In this document: positions 28,879-38,374 of the stretch, piece after piece
Layout: the number at the start of each line of letters is the position of its first letter
Position numbering within the stretch: position 1 is the first letter of the stretch
Source of the DNA: Pseudomonadota bacterium
GTDB lineage: Bacteria; Pseudomonadota; Alphaproteobacteria; Sneathiellales; Sneathiellaceae
NCBI GenBank assembly: GCA_024743055.1
Contig: JANSXH010000003.1
Span: 1-64,000, forward strand
Length of the DNA: 64,000 bases
Reading direction: 5' to 3'
Position numbers and translations under genes: made by a program
Notes under the pieces: generated by a model
Seen by the model: only the letters and a program-made list of their open reading frames with translations
What the model was told of the DNA's origin: nothing
Databases searched by the model: none

Positions 28879-31800
28879 CTAGTTGATCATGGATTGAAAG
28901 TGCCGATTGGCGAAAACGAGCTTTGAAACATCAAGGCCGCCCATAGATCGGTATTCCTTTATCAGGGCCGATGATCGTTTGATATTAGAGTGGTTTTGCT
29001 TAGACCAATGCTCAAAGGCTTCCCGACCCGCATGACCGTTAGAGGCCTCAAATACAGAATTTGTCAAAGCCCGTTGCTGGCGATACAGGTCGTCAATAAT
29101 TGCCGCAACCGCCAGACGGTCCCAGTTGCTCTCAGGCTCGATCGTTTCAGCAGCCGTTCGGAGCCAATCCAGATGCAACTCTGCCCCGACAGCAAAATAT
29201 ACCTCGCCCACTTCGGTAATCGGTCGCTGACTGCTGTTGCCGACCTGTACCAGATCTAGTGATGAACGCAATGGACCCAGGGAAGCGACCCGTCTTGCCA
29301 ACGTATCAGGAACCCCTGAAGCTGTAAGCTGCTCTACTCGATTTGCGAAGGTTTTCCGACCTTCATCGCTCAACAAGCTCTCTAGACCACGTTCAAGTTT
29401 TCGCAAGTCCGTTGACAGAAGTTTCACCTCAGAAGCGATATCCACATCTGCGGACAGGCGTCGGAGGCACCAAAGAGTTGCCCGCCGTGTCAGCTTCTGC
29501 GTGACATCTATCATTTTACCCTGAATATCCGACGATACCTTGTTGTCTAATGCTTCAATGCCGGACCAGAGGTTTTCCAAATCAAACACGTTGCAGACCA
29601 AAGTGAAGGCCCGAGCAACCTCTTCCGCCCCACAGCCCTGCTCATCCATCATCTGCATAACAAAGGTTGGACCTGCGCGATTGACCAGCTGATTGACAAT
29701 AATAGTCGTAATAATTTCACGGCGTAGCCGATGGCTTGCAATCAATGCCCGGTATTTCTCTCTCAACTGAGGTGGGAAATATTCAACTAGCCAGGTTTCA
29801 TAAAAAGGGTCATCCGGAAGCTTGGTGCCAAGTATATCCGTATAAAGAGTCATCTTCGCATAAGCGAGAAGCACGGACATTTCAGGTCTCGTCAATCCTT
29901 GTCCCTTGGCCTGCCTTTCAACCAGATCTTCATCATTTGGAAGGTCTTCAACCTGCCGATCAAGTCGTCCTTGTTTTTCCAAATCACGGATGAACCTGAC
30001 ATTCTCCTCGAAGTTAATATGCTGTTGCCGCTCAGATGTTGTCAGCGCCTGAGTTTGCAGATAGTTGTCCTGTAAGACATGCTCCGCTACATCATCGGTC
30101 ATATCAACTAGCAACCTATCCCGCTGCTTGCCTGTCATCTCGCCATCATCAAGGACAGCCCGTAAAAGGATTTTGATATTGACTTCATGGTCAGAGCAAT
30201 CAACTCCCGCGGAGTTATCAATGGCGTCTGTATTCAGCCTGCCACCCTTCAATGCATATTCGATGCGACCAAGCTGTGTGACACCAAGGTTACCCCCTTC
30301 TCCGATAACTTTAGCTCGGACATCATTACCATTGATGCGAATACCGTCATTAGCCCGATCTCCAGCTTCCGCATTGCTCTCCGGTGAAGCCTTGATATAA
30401 GTGCCAATACCGCCAAACCACAACAGATCCACCCTGGCTTTGAGAATTGCCGTCATCAATTCGTTGGGTGTGACATCTGCGGCTTTGATATCCAGCATCT
30501 TTTTGATTTCAGGCGTCAGGGAAATAGACTTCGCTTTTCGATCAAAGATGCCCCCGCCCTTGGAAATTAGCTTAGCGTTGTAGTCCTCCCAGGATGACCG
30601 CGGCAGCTTGAACATTCTCTCTCGTTCCTTGAAGCTTTTTGCCGGGTCCGGACTGGGGTCCAGGAAGATATTTCGATGGTCAAAGGCGGCAACTAATTTG
30701 ATATGTTTCGACAGCAACATACCATTACCAAAGACATCACCTGACATGTCTCCAATACCAGCGACGGTAAAGGCTTTGGTCTGGGTATTATGGCCGATTT
30801 CACGGAAATGCCGCTTAACAGATTCCCAGGCACCACGCGCCGTAATGGCCATTTTTTTGTGGTCATATCCTGCGGCCCCGCCTGACGCAAAGGCATCGCC
30901 AAGCCAAAATCCGTAGGAAATCGCCACGTCATTTGCGATATCAGAAAAGGTTGCTGTGCCCTTGTCAGCTGCGACAACCAGATAAGGGTCATCCTCATCA
31001 TGACGGACAACTCTTTTAGGCGGAACGACGGAACCGCTAACATAATTATCCGTCACGTCCAAAAGGCCGGAAATGAAAGTTTTATAGCAAGCGATCCCTT
31101 CCGCCTGAACTTCTTCACGCGTTCCGTTTGTCGGCAAACGTTTGGGAAAGAAGCCGCCCTTTGAACCCACTGGAACGATCACAGTATTCTTGACCATCTG
31201 CGCTTTCATAAGACCCAGAACTTCTGTTCTGAAGTCTTCTCGTCTATCCGACCAGCGCAGGCCACCTCGGGCCACTTTGCCGCCGCGTAGATGAACGCCT
31301 TCTACTCTTGGACTATAGACAAATATCTCCACATGGGGACGTGGCAGCGGCAAACTATCGAGTTTCTGACTGTCCAGCTTGAAGGAATAGTAGGGCTTCT
31401 CCTCGCCTTTCTTATCCGTCTGATACGCATTCGTTCGTAAGGTATTGAGGATAAGATTGACGAAACGCCGAAGGATTCGATCATCATCAAGGCTGGCAAC
31501 TTCATCCAGATGGCCCCAGATTTCATGAAGTATACGCGATACCGCCTCGTCTCGGTCTCCTTCGAAATCCGGATTAAATCGGACTTCAAACAGTTCGACC
31601 AAGCGCTGTGAAATCACCGGGTTATCCGACAGCGTATTTGCCATATATGTCTGACTGAAGGTAATTCCGGCCTGCCTCAAAAATTTGGCATAGGCCCTTA
31701 GGACGACAACCTTCGACCAATCCAATCCTGCCTTAAGAACCAGACGATTGAACCCGTCGCTTTCCATTTTACCAAGCCATACTCGTCGGAATGTCTCTTC

Positions 31801-33732
31801 AAATTTTGTTTTCAGATCATGCAGGTCCAGTGCCGTCCCGCCAGGCTCGATCAGATCGAAATCGTGGATCCAGATCGGTTTCTTCAGCAGCTCAGACGAT
31901 ACGAAATACGGATTTTCTGAGAGAACCTTGAGGCCCATATTCTCCATCATAGGCAGGCAGTCTGACAACGGTAGGGGTTCGCCGGGACTATAAACCTTAA
32001 AGCGCACCTTATTTTCCGGATCATCCACCCAACGATAGAGGTTCAGTCCCAAGTCACCTGATTTTTCGCAGACGATTTCCGTTTTTTCGATGTCATAGAG
32101 TGCGAGCTCTGCATTGAACCGTTCCCGATAGCCAACCGGGAAAGCTTCACCATAGCGTGCTTTCAAGCGTAGGCCTTTTTCTTCACCCCATTTATCCAGT
32201 AACGCATCATAAAGATCGTCTGACCATTCCCGTGCAGCTGCAATCAGGCGCCGTTCTAGATGTGGTTCATCCACTTCCGGCTTATGCTTGCTCTTTAGAG
32301 CAATAATATAATGTATTCTGGCAAGGGCCTCATCGCCAACAAGCGCATAGTGAGAAGAGAGGGTCCCGTTATGTTCATCAGCCAGAATATCGGCAAATTT
32401 CTTGCGAAGCTCGGTGTTGAATTTTTCACGCGGAACATAAACGAGAGCGGAAACAAATCTCTCAAACCGGTCTCGGCGAAGAAGCACGCTGATCCGGGGC
32501 CGCTCCTGGATGCTTAGGATTTTCGACGAGGTCTGAAATAGCTCTTCTACAGAAATTTGAAACAGTTCGTCACGGGGATAGGTTTCCAGGATATGGGCAA
32601 GGGCTTTTTCGTCGTGGCTGCTTTTAGCCAGTCCAGCCATATCGAGTGTCTGAGAGACCTTTCTGCGCAAATACGGAATATCACTGGGTATTCTGTTATA
32701 GGCAGCTGAGGTAAACAGTCCGGTGAAGCGGATTTCGCCAATAACCTCTCCTTTGCTATTGAACTTCTTTACACCCACATAGTCTAGGTGAACAGGGCGG
32801 TGCACCGTGGAACGGACATTCGCCTTGGTCACGATAATGAGTTCTTTACGGCGCAGGAAGTCCTTCACTTCGGGAGACATTTCCGTATTTCCGGTCATGA
32901 TGCGGCGCTTAGGGTCACGCAATATGCCGAGGCCGGAATCTTTAACAATATTCCAGTTGTCTTTTTTTCCCTTAGGACCCGTTCCAAATTCAAATTCACG
33001 ATAGCCGAGGAAAGTGAAGTGGTTGTCTGACATCCATTGCAGCAATGCCCGCGCCTCATCGATTTCTTCTTTACCAAGTGGCGGCGGATTGCTCTTTAGA
33101 TTCTTGATGATTGTATCCACATGTTTCAGGATTGGCTTCCAGTCATCGACGGCCAACCGGACATCTTTCAGGACATTCTTTAGCTCCTGCTCAATCTCTG
33201 CCAGCATCTTTGGGTCGGATTGTTCATCAATCTCAAGATGCATGATGCTTTCGCGCAGAAACTTTTGACGGCCTTTTGGTTCGTCGTCGAAAACCCGCTT
33301 TCGAACTCCTTTTGCATCGCGCTCAACACACAGTACCGGATGAACAATCTGATGAACCGTAAGGCCGCGCCGGCTGAGCGCAGCCATTACACTGTCGACA
33401 AGAAACGGCATATCATCATTGACAATTTCAATGACGGAATGGGAAGATTTCCAGCCGTGCTCCTCCAAATCAGGGCTGAACGCCCTCAAATTGACAGTCT
33501 CTGATTTGCGTGTGGCGCCAAATTTATATAACGACAAGGCCGAACCGTAGAGATGTTCAGCAGAAAGCTCCAAAACGTCTATCGGTGAAAGCCTTTCGTA
33601 AAACTGCCGCACATAAGTGGAGACATCTTTAGCCATCTCCTTGTCCAGGCGACTTTCTACCATAGAGAGAACTTTCTCGATCTGCTCCGCTTTCAGTTCG
33701 TGTTCTTTCGTTGCCATTTTGAGGATCCCCAT
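28879..33732 (-). CDS. gdhZ: NAD-specific glutamate dehydrogenase, 180-kDa class
   Basis: A 1617-residue enzyme that converts glutamate to 2-oxoglutarate and ammonia with NAD. The length is right for this class. The N-terminal half contains ACT-like regulatory segments (for example DDMPFLVDSVMAALSRRGL). The catalytic domain is near residues 720-1200, with the substrate-binding GGLRWSDRREDFRTEVLGLM, PVGSKGGF near residue 855, and GEGGNLGVTQLGRIEYALKG. A helical C-terminal domain follows. ATG 33717 (MATKEHELK), preceded by GGGGAT, may be the real start, five residues inside the first ATG. The enzyme is normally catabolic. Confidence 0.95.
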   Translation of the reverse strand: MGILKMATKEHELKAEQIEKVLSMVESRLDKEMAKDVSTYVRQFYERLSPIDVLELSAEHLYGSALSLYKFGATRKSETVNLRAFSPDLEEHGWKSSHSVIEIVNDDMPFLVDSVMAALSRRGLTVHQIVHPVLCVERDAKGVRKRVFDDEPKGRQKFLRESIMHLEIDEQSDPKMLAEIEQELKNVLKDVRLAVDDWKPILKHVDTIIKNLKSNPPPLGKEEIDEARALLQWMSDNHFTFLGYREFEFGTGPKGKKDNWNIVKDSGLGILRDPKRRIMTGNTEMSPEVKDFLRRKELIIVTKANVRSTVHRPVHLDYVGVKKFNSKGEVIGEIRFTGLFTSAAYNRIPSDIPYLRRKVSQTLDMAGLAKSSHDEKALAHILETYPRDELFQISVEELFQTSSKILSIQERPRISVLLRRDRFERFVSALVYVPREKFNTELRKKFADILADEHNGTLSSHYALVGDEALARIHYIIALKSKHKPEVDEPHLERRLIAAAREWSDDLYDALLDKWGEEKGLRLKARYGEAFPVGYRERFNAELALYDIEKTEIVCEKSGDLGLNLYRWVDDPENKVRFKVYSPGEPLPLSDCLPMMENMGLKVLSENPYFVSSELLKKPIWIHDFDLIEPGGTALDLHDLKTKFEETFRRVWLGKMESDGFNRLVLKAGLDWSKVVVLRAYAKFLRQAGITFSQTYMANTLSDNPVISQRLVELFEVRFNPDFEGDRDEAVSRILHEIWGHLDEVASLDDDRILRRFVNLILNTLRTNAYQTDKKGEEKPYYSFKLDSQKLDSLPLPRPHVEIFVYSPRVEGVHLRGGKVARGGLRWSDRREDFRTEVLGLMKAQMVKNTVIVPVGSKGGFFPKRLPTNGTREEVQAEGIACYKTFISGLLDVTDNYVSGSVVPPKRVVRHDEDDPYLVVAADKGTATFSDIANDVAISYGFWLGDAFASGGAAGYDHKKMAITARGAWESVKRHFREIGHNTQTKAFTVAGIGDMSGDVFGNGMLLSKHIKLVAAFDHRNIFLDPSPDPAKSFKERERMFKLPRSSWEDYNAKLISKGGGIFDRKAKSISLTPEIKKMLDIKAADVTPNELMTAILKARVDLLWFGGIGTYIKASPESNAEAGDRANDGIRINGNDVRAKVIGEGGNLGVTQLGRIEYALKGGRLNTDAIDNSAGVDCSDHEVNIKILLRAVLDDGEMTGKQRDRLLVDMTDDVAEHVLQDNYLQTQALTTSERQQHINFEENVRFIRDLEKQGRLDRQVEDLPNDEDLVERQAKGQGLTRPEMSVLLAYAKMTLYTDILGTKLPDDPFYETWLVEYFPPQLREKYRALIASHRLRREIITTIIVNQLVNRAGPTFVMQMMDEQGCGAEEVARAFTLVCNVFDLENLWSGIEALDNKVSSDIQGKMIDVTQKLTRRATLWCLRRLSADVDIASEVKLLSTDLRKLERGLESLLSDEGRKTFANRVEQLTASGVPDTLARRVASLGPLRSSLDLVQVGNSSQRPITEVGEVYFAVGAELHLDWLRTAAETIEPESNWDRLAVAAIIDDLYRQQRALTNSVFEASNGHAGREAFEHWSKQNHSNIKRSSALIKEYRSMGGLDVSKLVFANRHFQSMIN

Positions 33733-34065
33733 CCCTAGATTTGATACTTTCTACTCACCGAATCATCGGCCCGTATAGTTAAATTATCCTTAACAGCCGA
33801 ATTTGCAAACCTTTATCAGTCAAAAAATATCCTTCATTTTTCAACGTCTTATTCACCTCCTGCCTAAATAATCAGCAGGGCGCGAATTTGTAAGACAATT
33901 TGTTGTGAGGATGGCATGCGCAGCTAATGTTTACAGGTCTTATCCTGCTGATATGCCAACAGAATGGATCAAGTGAATTGGCAAATATGCGAGAATAGTA
34001 CTATGAAATACCTAAGCTAGAAAACAAACGTTAGGTGGCTCAGAACTCTAGTGATGAGAGGTTTA
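33733..34065. other. Intergenic leader of the glutamate dehydrogenase gene
   Basis: A 333-base stretch without a full gene. On the minus strand, reading toward gdhZ, a perfect AGGAGGTG Shine-Dalgarno (33861-33854) stands 9 bases before a TTG that opens a 21-codon frame (33844-33779), ending about 50 to 60 bases before gdhZ. A short CCTGC/GCAGG hairpin overlaps the Shine-Dalgarno region. Nothing else is evident. Confidence 0.4.
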
Positions 34066-35265
34066 TCAACAGTCTTTCGAAGAGTGATCAAGTCGATAAA
34101 GATGCACTTCATAGGGGTCAAAATGATCCTCAAAGTATCTCTGCCGCATCTCAATAGCCCTGCTTTCGTCCATAACCATAACCTGACCATCCTTTATGAT
34201 GGTCTCTAACTCAAAGCCGTAAATACCGGAAAATCTGCTCCTGTTTCCTGCAAATATATAGAGGTGACATTCGTCTCTTTTAACGAGTGCTGTTACACCT
34301 GAAACAGTAGTGGGGACCAACGGCTGAACGTTTACCAATCCAACAAGGCTATAGCTTTTCAGCAAACTGGCGAGCCCAGAGATGCGAGAATTTATTTTGG
34401 TAATTGCAGCACTCATCTCAGAATCACCCAGGAGGCTTGCTTCAACAAAGTTGGGTCGAAACTGGTGAACGAAATAAACGATACCAGTTGCACCATGTAT
34501 TATACTTAACCAAACTTGGCTTCTCACCTGGTCTGGAGTCGGCGATATATCTGCATTTCCAACTCGACTAGTAGCGACAAGGCTCCAGATTGGCTTTTTT
34601 CCCTGCGTCCATTTCACCAGTCGGTCCACACCGCGCGCAACAAACTCAATCTTTCCACCCACAGCAGGATCAGGATGCGTAACTGGATAGATGTCAAAGG
34701 AGATGATATCGCCTGACTGGACATATTTCGGATAGTCTTCCGGATGATTAGTACGCGGTCCACGACCATGCCATTGATCCCAGGCAACCCCTTGGCCAAG
34801 GTTCAGAAGGACCGGCCTGCTGGGGTCAATCTGACGCATATGCAGGTATTCTTCTTTCACGATGTTTGGTGAAATAGGTGGAGAGCTTTTACCTGATTTG
34901 AGTTCACCCTGGACATTATCGGGCTCGTCCTGCAACATCCATCCAACGATAAGATCGTTGTTTGGATCAGATAAACCTGTTTCGTTCATTCGACTGACCA
35001 CCGGCATATCTGCAGCCTTTAGAAGTGCCAACTGAGCCTTTGTCGGCCCCAGCCACAGTCCTACATAGAGATTGATGCCAAGTGCTTTATATTGAATGGC
35101 GTTCGGCGGATCCTGAAGCCAAACGGCCAGGGGGAAGAAATCCGGATTGCTCAGCAAACTGTTTGGAAACTGACTGAGTTTTGTGTCTGCAATTGAGAGT
35201 CTGGACTCGCCAATAACGACAACCAGCACCAAAAGTATAATCAGCTGGCACCTTCGGAAAATCAT
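34066..35265 (-). CDS. Secreted TIM-barrel protein, glycosidase-like
   Basis: A 399-residue exported protein. A hydrophobic signal segment (MIFRRCQLIILLVLVVVIG) is followed by a fold that reads like a clan GH-A glycoside hydrolase barrel. FFPLAVWLQDPPNAIQYKAL and INLYVGLWLGPTKAQL come first, then VGWMLQDEPDNVQ (acidic residues at a strand end), SFDIYPVTHPD and GIVYFVHQF. The late strand IWSLVATSRVGN has no Glu where a nucleophile would be expected, so activity is uncertain. I chose ATG 35265 because it overlaps the phosphatase stop as ATGA; the frame continues 12 codons upstream. The substrate is unknown. Confidence 0.6.
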   Translation of the reverse strand: MIFRRCQLIILLVLVVVIGESRLSIADTKLSQFPNSLLSNPDFFPLAVWLQDPPNAIQYKALGINLYVGLWLGPTKAQLALLKAADMPVVSRMNETGLSDPNNDLIVGWMLQDEPDNVQGELKSGKSSPPISPNIVKEEYLHMRQIDPSRPVLLNLGQGVAWDQWHGRGPRTNHPEDYPKYVQSGDIISFDIYPVTHPDPAVGGKIEFVARGVDRLVKWTQGKKPIWSLVATSRVGNADISPTPDQVRSQVWLSIIHGATGIVYFVHQFRPNFVEASLLGDSEMSAAITKINSRISGLASLLKSYSLVGLVNVQPLVPTTVSGVTALVKRDECHLYIFAGNRSRFSGIYGFELETIIKDGQVMVMDESRAIEMRQRYFEDHFDPYEVHLYRLDHSSKDC

Positions 35266-36056
35266 AAAATTTCTTTTGAATTCCCATCGAGTACAAGGCA
35301 AGTCAGGGTATTCGAATAAAAGGCACCCGTATCAATCCCAATTCTGTTGGATTTGAATTCCGGTGTTTTTGAAATACTGTGCCCATGTACGACAATTTTT
35401 TCATAGGCATCTTCATGGGCCAGGAATTCATCGCGTATCCAGTAGAGAGCTCTCGGCTTCTGGTCTTTCAGAGATAGTGAGGGATCGACACCAGCATGGA
35501 CAAAAAAATAATCACCAACAGAGTAGCTATCAACCAAACTATTCAGGAACTTCTTATGCCGATCTGGCACAGCCTTACTGAGGGCAGTTGCCGCAGACTG
35601 TATATTTTCTTCCTCGACTTCTCCGAACGAGAATTCAATCCCATAGCTGCGTAAAGTTGCCTCGCCACCGTAATGCAGCCAGCGTCTATTCCTGATCGGA
35701 TCTTCCATGAACATAAGCATGGAAGCTTCATGATTGCCATTTAGGGTCACAATATTAATGTCGGGAAGGTTCAAGTCGATAATTGTATCAATAACTTCTT
35801 TGCTCATCCCGCCCCGATCAACATAATCGCCTAAAAAAATCAGATCCGTATGAGGTTTTGAGCGATGCGCCGCATCTTCAACAATGCGATCAAGCAGCGG
35901 AAGGAGCAGATCATTTCGGCCATGTATGTCGCCGACAACATATGCACAGCGGTCGTTAGGCATAACCGCGTTTTCAAGTAAAACACCAGATTCCTCGAAG
36001 TCGGGCTTTCTCTTCCGTCTTAATTTGGAGATGCTTGGAAAACTCATTCTTCCCAA
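35262..36056 (-). CDS. PPP-family metallophosphoesterase
   Basis: A 264-residue serine/threonine phosphatase-type metallophosphoesterase with every signature block: GDIHGRNDLL, GDYVDRGGMSKEVID, LNGNHEASM, FVHAGVDPS and VHGHSISKTPE. Two metals are expected. It has no signal peptide, so it acts in the cytoplasm on phosphoproteins or dinucleoside polyphosphates; related proteins are found in capsule and exopolysaccharide clusters. The N-terminal 30 residues are basic. Its stop overlaps the start of the secreted barrel protein by 4 bases. Confidence 0.9.
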   Translation of the reverse strand: MGRMSFPSISKLRRKRKPDFEESGVLLENAVMPNDRCAYVVGDIHGRNDLLLPLLDRIVEDAAHRSKPHTDLIFLGDYVDRGGMSKEVIDTIIDLNLPDINIVTLNGNHEASMLMFMEDPIRNRRWLHYGGEATLRSYGIEFSFGEVEEENIQSAATALSKAVPDRHKKFLNSLVDSYSVGDYFFVHAGVDPSLSLKDQKPRALYWIRDEFLAHEDAYEKIVVHGHSISKTPEFKSNRIGIDTGAFYSNTLTCLVLDGNSKEIL

Positions 36057-36154
36057 CTTTCAAAATTACAGTTAATTCCGGTACTGGATAAATATCACTG
36101 CACTCAAAAAATTAGATAGAACATTTGTGTCAAATGTCGAACGAACCTGCTACC

Positions 36155-36189
36155 AAATAAAAAAGTGGTGGCATTTAAGCCACCACTTT
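36155..36189 (-). terminator. Rho-independent terminator
   Basis: A perfect 11-bp stem (AAAGTGGTGGC/GCCACCACTTT, 36162-36172 with 36179-36189) and a 6-base loop. On the minus strand the stem is followed by a run of T (TTTTTTATTT), so it ends transcripts coming from the small CTERM-like gene at 36300. It separates that gene from the phosphatase operon. Confidence 0.85.
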
Positions 36190-36299
36190 AGATGTATGCT
36201 GAAATCAATTCTAGTTTGTAATGGTCAGGTTGTGAACAGAATATTGATCATCCCGACTAAAAAATATGCTTTTTAAAATACTCTCGCTTTGTCAGGAAC

Positions 36300-36602
36300 T
36301 TACTCCTCAACAAAATCATCTTTTTTGCGCCGACGTCCAAGCCAGACAATTGCCGACAGTGCCAAAACGAACAAAAGAAGAGCCGGCGGAAATGAAAAGC
36401 CGCTGACAGTTAGTGTGCTCAAAGCGCCATCCGCCTGCGCAAGTCCAACAGAACTGTCAGACAAAGCGACTGATGCTGTAGTCGCAGGTGCATTTGCCAC
36501 CACTTGTTTCCCACCTTCAACAGACAGGGGTGCCGAAATAGCATGGCCTAAGGTCGATATTGCCGCCAATGCAGCGATCAGAATAGTCCGAATGAAATAC
36601 AC
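36300..36602 (-). CDS. Small exported protein with CTERM-like sorting tail
   Basis: A protein of about 100 residues that I cannot match to a named family. It has an N-terminal signal peptide (FIRTILIAALAAISTLGHAISA) and a short Ala/Ser/Thr/Val-rich middle. The C-terminus has a small motif region (TVSGFSFPPA), a hydrophobic helix (LLLFVLALSAIVWLG), then RRRKKDD. This layout (motif, helix, basic cluster at the extreme C-terminus) is that of exosortase substrates, though the classic PEP motif is absent. GTG 36602, with GGGAG upstream, is the best start; a TTG at 36617 would add five residues. It has its own terminator and a hairpin-rich upstream region. Confidence 0.6.
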   Translation of the reverse strand: MYFIRTILIAALAAISTLGHAISAPLSVEGGKQVVANAPATTASVALSDSSVGLAQADGALSTLTVSGFSFPPALLLFVLALSAIVWLGRRRKKDDFVEE

Positions 36603-36680
36603 GCTTCGCGCTCCCAAAAATCGTCCAGCCGGTACTTACGAGGATGGCGATATAACTACCAATATTGAAAGGAATATGGC

Positions 36681-36711
36681 ATGCAGAGATAATCTGCATC
36701 CCCCATATGGG
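36681..36711. promoter_or_regulatory. Paired inverted repeats upstream of the CTERM-like gene
   Basis: ATGCAGA/TCTGCAT with a 5-base loop (36681-36699) is followed three bases later by the palindrome CCCATATGGG (36702-36711). They lie about 80 to 110 bases before the start of the small exported protein, so they could be operators or 5' leader hairpins. Confidence 0.4.
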
Positions 36712-36830
36712 TGATATGAACAAAAATAATAAAATCACATTGAAAATTTTGAAAAGTAGGTATCGGAAATACCGATTATCCAGAAGAAAGTATATCAATG
36801 AGGAGAGGCTGAGAGGCGTTTTCAGCTAAA

Positions 36831-37973
36831 TTAGTCAGCAATCTCCTTAACCAATTTGCTAAAATTCTCCCGCCAACTGTCCCAGTTCAACTCGTTCACA
36901 TACTTTTCTTGCGCATGTCTACTCATTTCCTTGAGAGACTCTTTGTCTTCCCAGATTCCTATAATTCGATCAGCATAGTCACTGCCGGGAGCCTTAAGTG
37001 GCAACAAGATCCCTGTTTTTCCATCCTCTACGATTGTGGGTATTCCTCCAGTGATTGGAGCAATGACAGGGGTGGCGTAGGCAGCAGCTTCAGCAAACAC
37101 CAGCCCGTAGGCTTCCGCACGAGTTGGAACAATAAAAAAGGACGCCTCGCAAAAAAGTCGATTATATAAAGCCAACTGCTCCGGGTCGCTTTTATTGATA
37201 TATTTGTAAACTGCTACTCCCGCCGGAGGTGCCCCTGAAAACGGATCACAGCCAACAATCGTCAACTCAGCTTCAAATTCGCGCTGCTTTAATTTCTCAA
37301 AAGCCGATAGTAGGATATCCCCGCCTTTTCGGCCCCATTCTTTTCCAATGAATAGGATCTTACATGTGCCCTCGAATTTGCGCACCAGATAGTCTTCATC
37401 GACAATGGGTAGCTCTCCAATGTTTCCCCCAAATTTTACGACACGAACCTTATTCGAATTGGCGTGGTAATCGTTTTGCGCGGAATCCGACGCCCAGATT
37501 GACGGGAATACGGACATCGTCGACTGGGTGATGATTTTTTTCTCGATCTCATTGGCTTCATTCCAAAGCCATTTCGGAACCCGCGTATTTTCAGGGTAAT
37601 AATCCGTCATCGCAACATAGGTGGCATCTGAAATGTGAATAATCGGATATTCGACATGTACGTTTGCTAGCTCAGGGGAAGCGGCCATTCCAACCACCAC
37701 TTCTGGTCTTATCTGATTCAACCGTTTTTCGAGCTCCCGCGCAATATATTTGCTATAGAGGTTCGTTTTTGACAAATCTATATTGTATCGCCCGAGTTTA
37801 CGGGCAAGGAAGCCCATTGCCTTTACGAACTTGAGTGGCAGGGTCTGACTGCTAGGCCTGATAAAAATGACATCATTGGAAATCTTGTTGATTTCCTTCG
37901 CCATATAGTAGGGAGTCCCTGACCAGTTGCTTACATCCAAATGGTCATGGCGGGATACAACAGCAATTTTCAT
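36831..37973 (-). CDS. Glycosyltransferase, GT4-like
   Basis: A 380-residue GT-B glycosyltransferase. The N-terminal domain begins KIAVVSRHDHLDVSNWSGTP, with a glycine-rich acceptor loop. The C-terminal nucleotide-sugar domain has ILFIGKEWGRKGGDILLSAF and the family 4 signature PTRAEAYGLVFAEAAAYATP, containing the EX7E-type glutamates, followed by GGIPTIVEDGKTGILLP. It probably adds one sugar to the exopolysaccharide repeat unit on the cytoplasmic face of the membrane. Donor and acceptor are unknown. Confidence 0.9.
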   Translation of the reverse strand: MKIAVVSRHDHLDVSNWSGTPYYMAKEINKISNDVIFIRPSSQTLPLKFVKAMGFLARKLGRYNIDLSKTNLYSKYIARELEKRLNQIRPEVVVGMAASPELANVHVEYPIIHISDATYVAMTDYYPENTRVPKWLWNEANEIEKKIITQSTMSVFPSIWASDSAQNDYHANSNKVRVVKFGGNIGELPIVDEDYLVRKFEGTCKILFIGKEWGRKGGDILLSAFEKLKQREFEAELTIVGCDPFSGAPPAGVAVYKYINKSDPEQLALYNRLFCEASFFIVPTRAEAYGLVFAEAAAYATPVIAPITGGIPTIVEDGKTGILLPLKAPGSDYADRIIGIWEDKESLKEMSRHAQEKYVNELNWDSWRENFSKLVKEIAD

Positions 37974-38374
37974 TTAAAGGCCTGTGAATTTAATAACAAA
38001 AAGAACCGCTGTTCATCACTTTTTCGGACAACCAACTGACAAATCAGATCGCCGGATTTGAGCCCAGTATTGAGGGGCATTTTCAATTTCGTTTCCAAAA
38101 TAGTTTATCTAGGACTCTGAAGTAAAAATCAGCTCGCGCAATACTGCCATTATCCAATTAATACACTATTAAAGCCGCCCGTAATATTACAATGACATTG
38201 AATACATTAGTCTTTTCTTCGTTCAAAGGCAACTTCAAGGAACTAGTAATTTGGCAAACCCTATTTGAATAGGCGTTTGTAAACAGCGCTCTAGCAGTCA
38301 AGAATGGTCTTGAACTGTGCTTGCTCACAGTCAGCGTGAGCGTATACAGCGTTGTTTGGCAGTTCTGTAGCGAA
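37974..38374. other. Intergenic region with tandem hairpins
   Basis: A 401-base gap between the type I secretion adaptor and the GT4 gene, both on the minus strand. Just past the adaptor stop are two hairpins, TCAAGA/TCTTGA with a 4-base loop (38298-38313) and GCTCAC/GTGAGC with a 7-base loop (38323-38341). No T run follows, so they are not clear terminators. The rest is AT-rich and probably holds the promoter of the glycosyltransferase. I see no gene. Confidence 0.4.
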
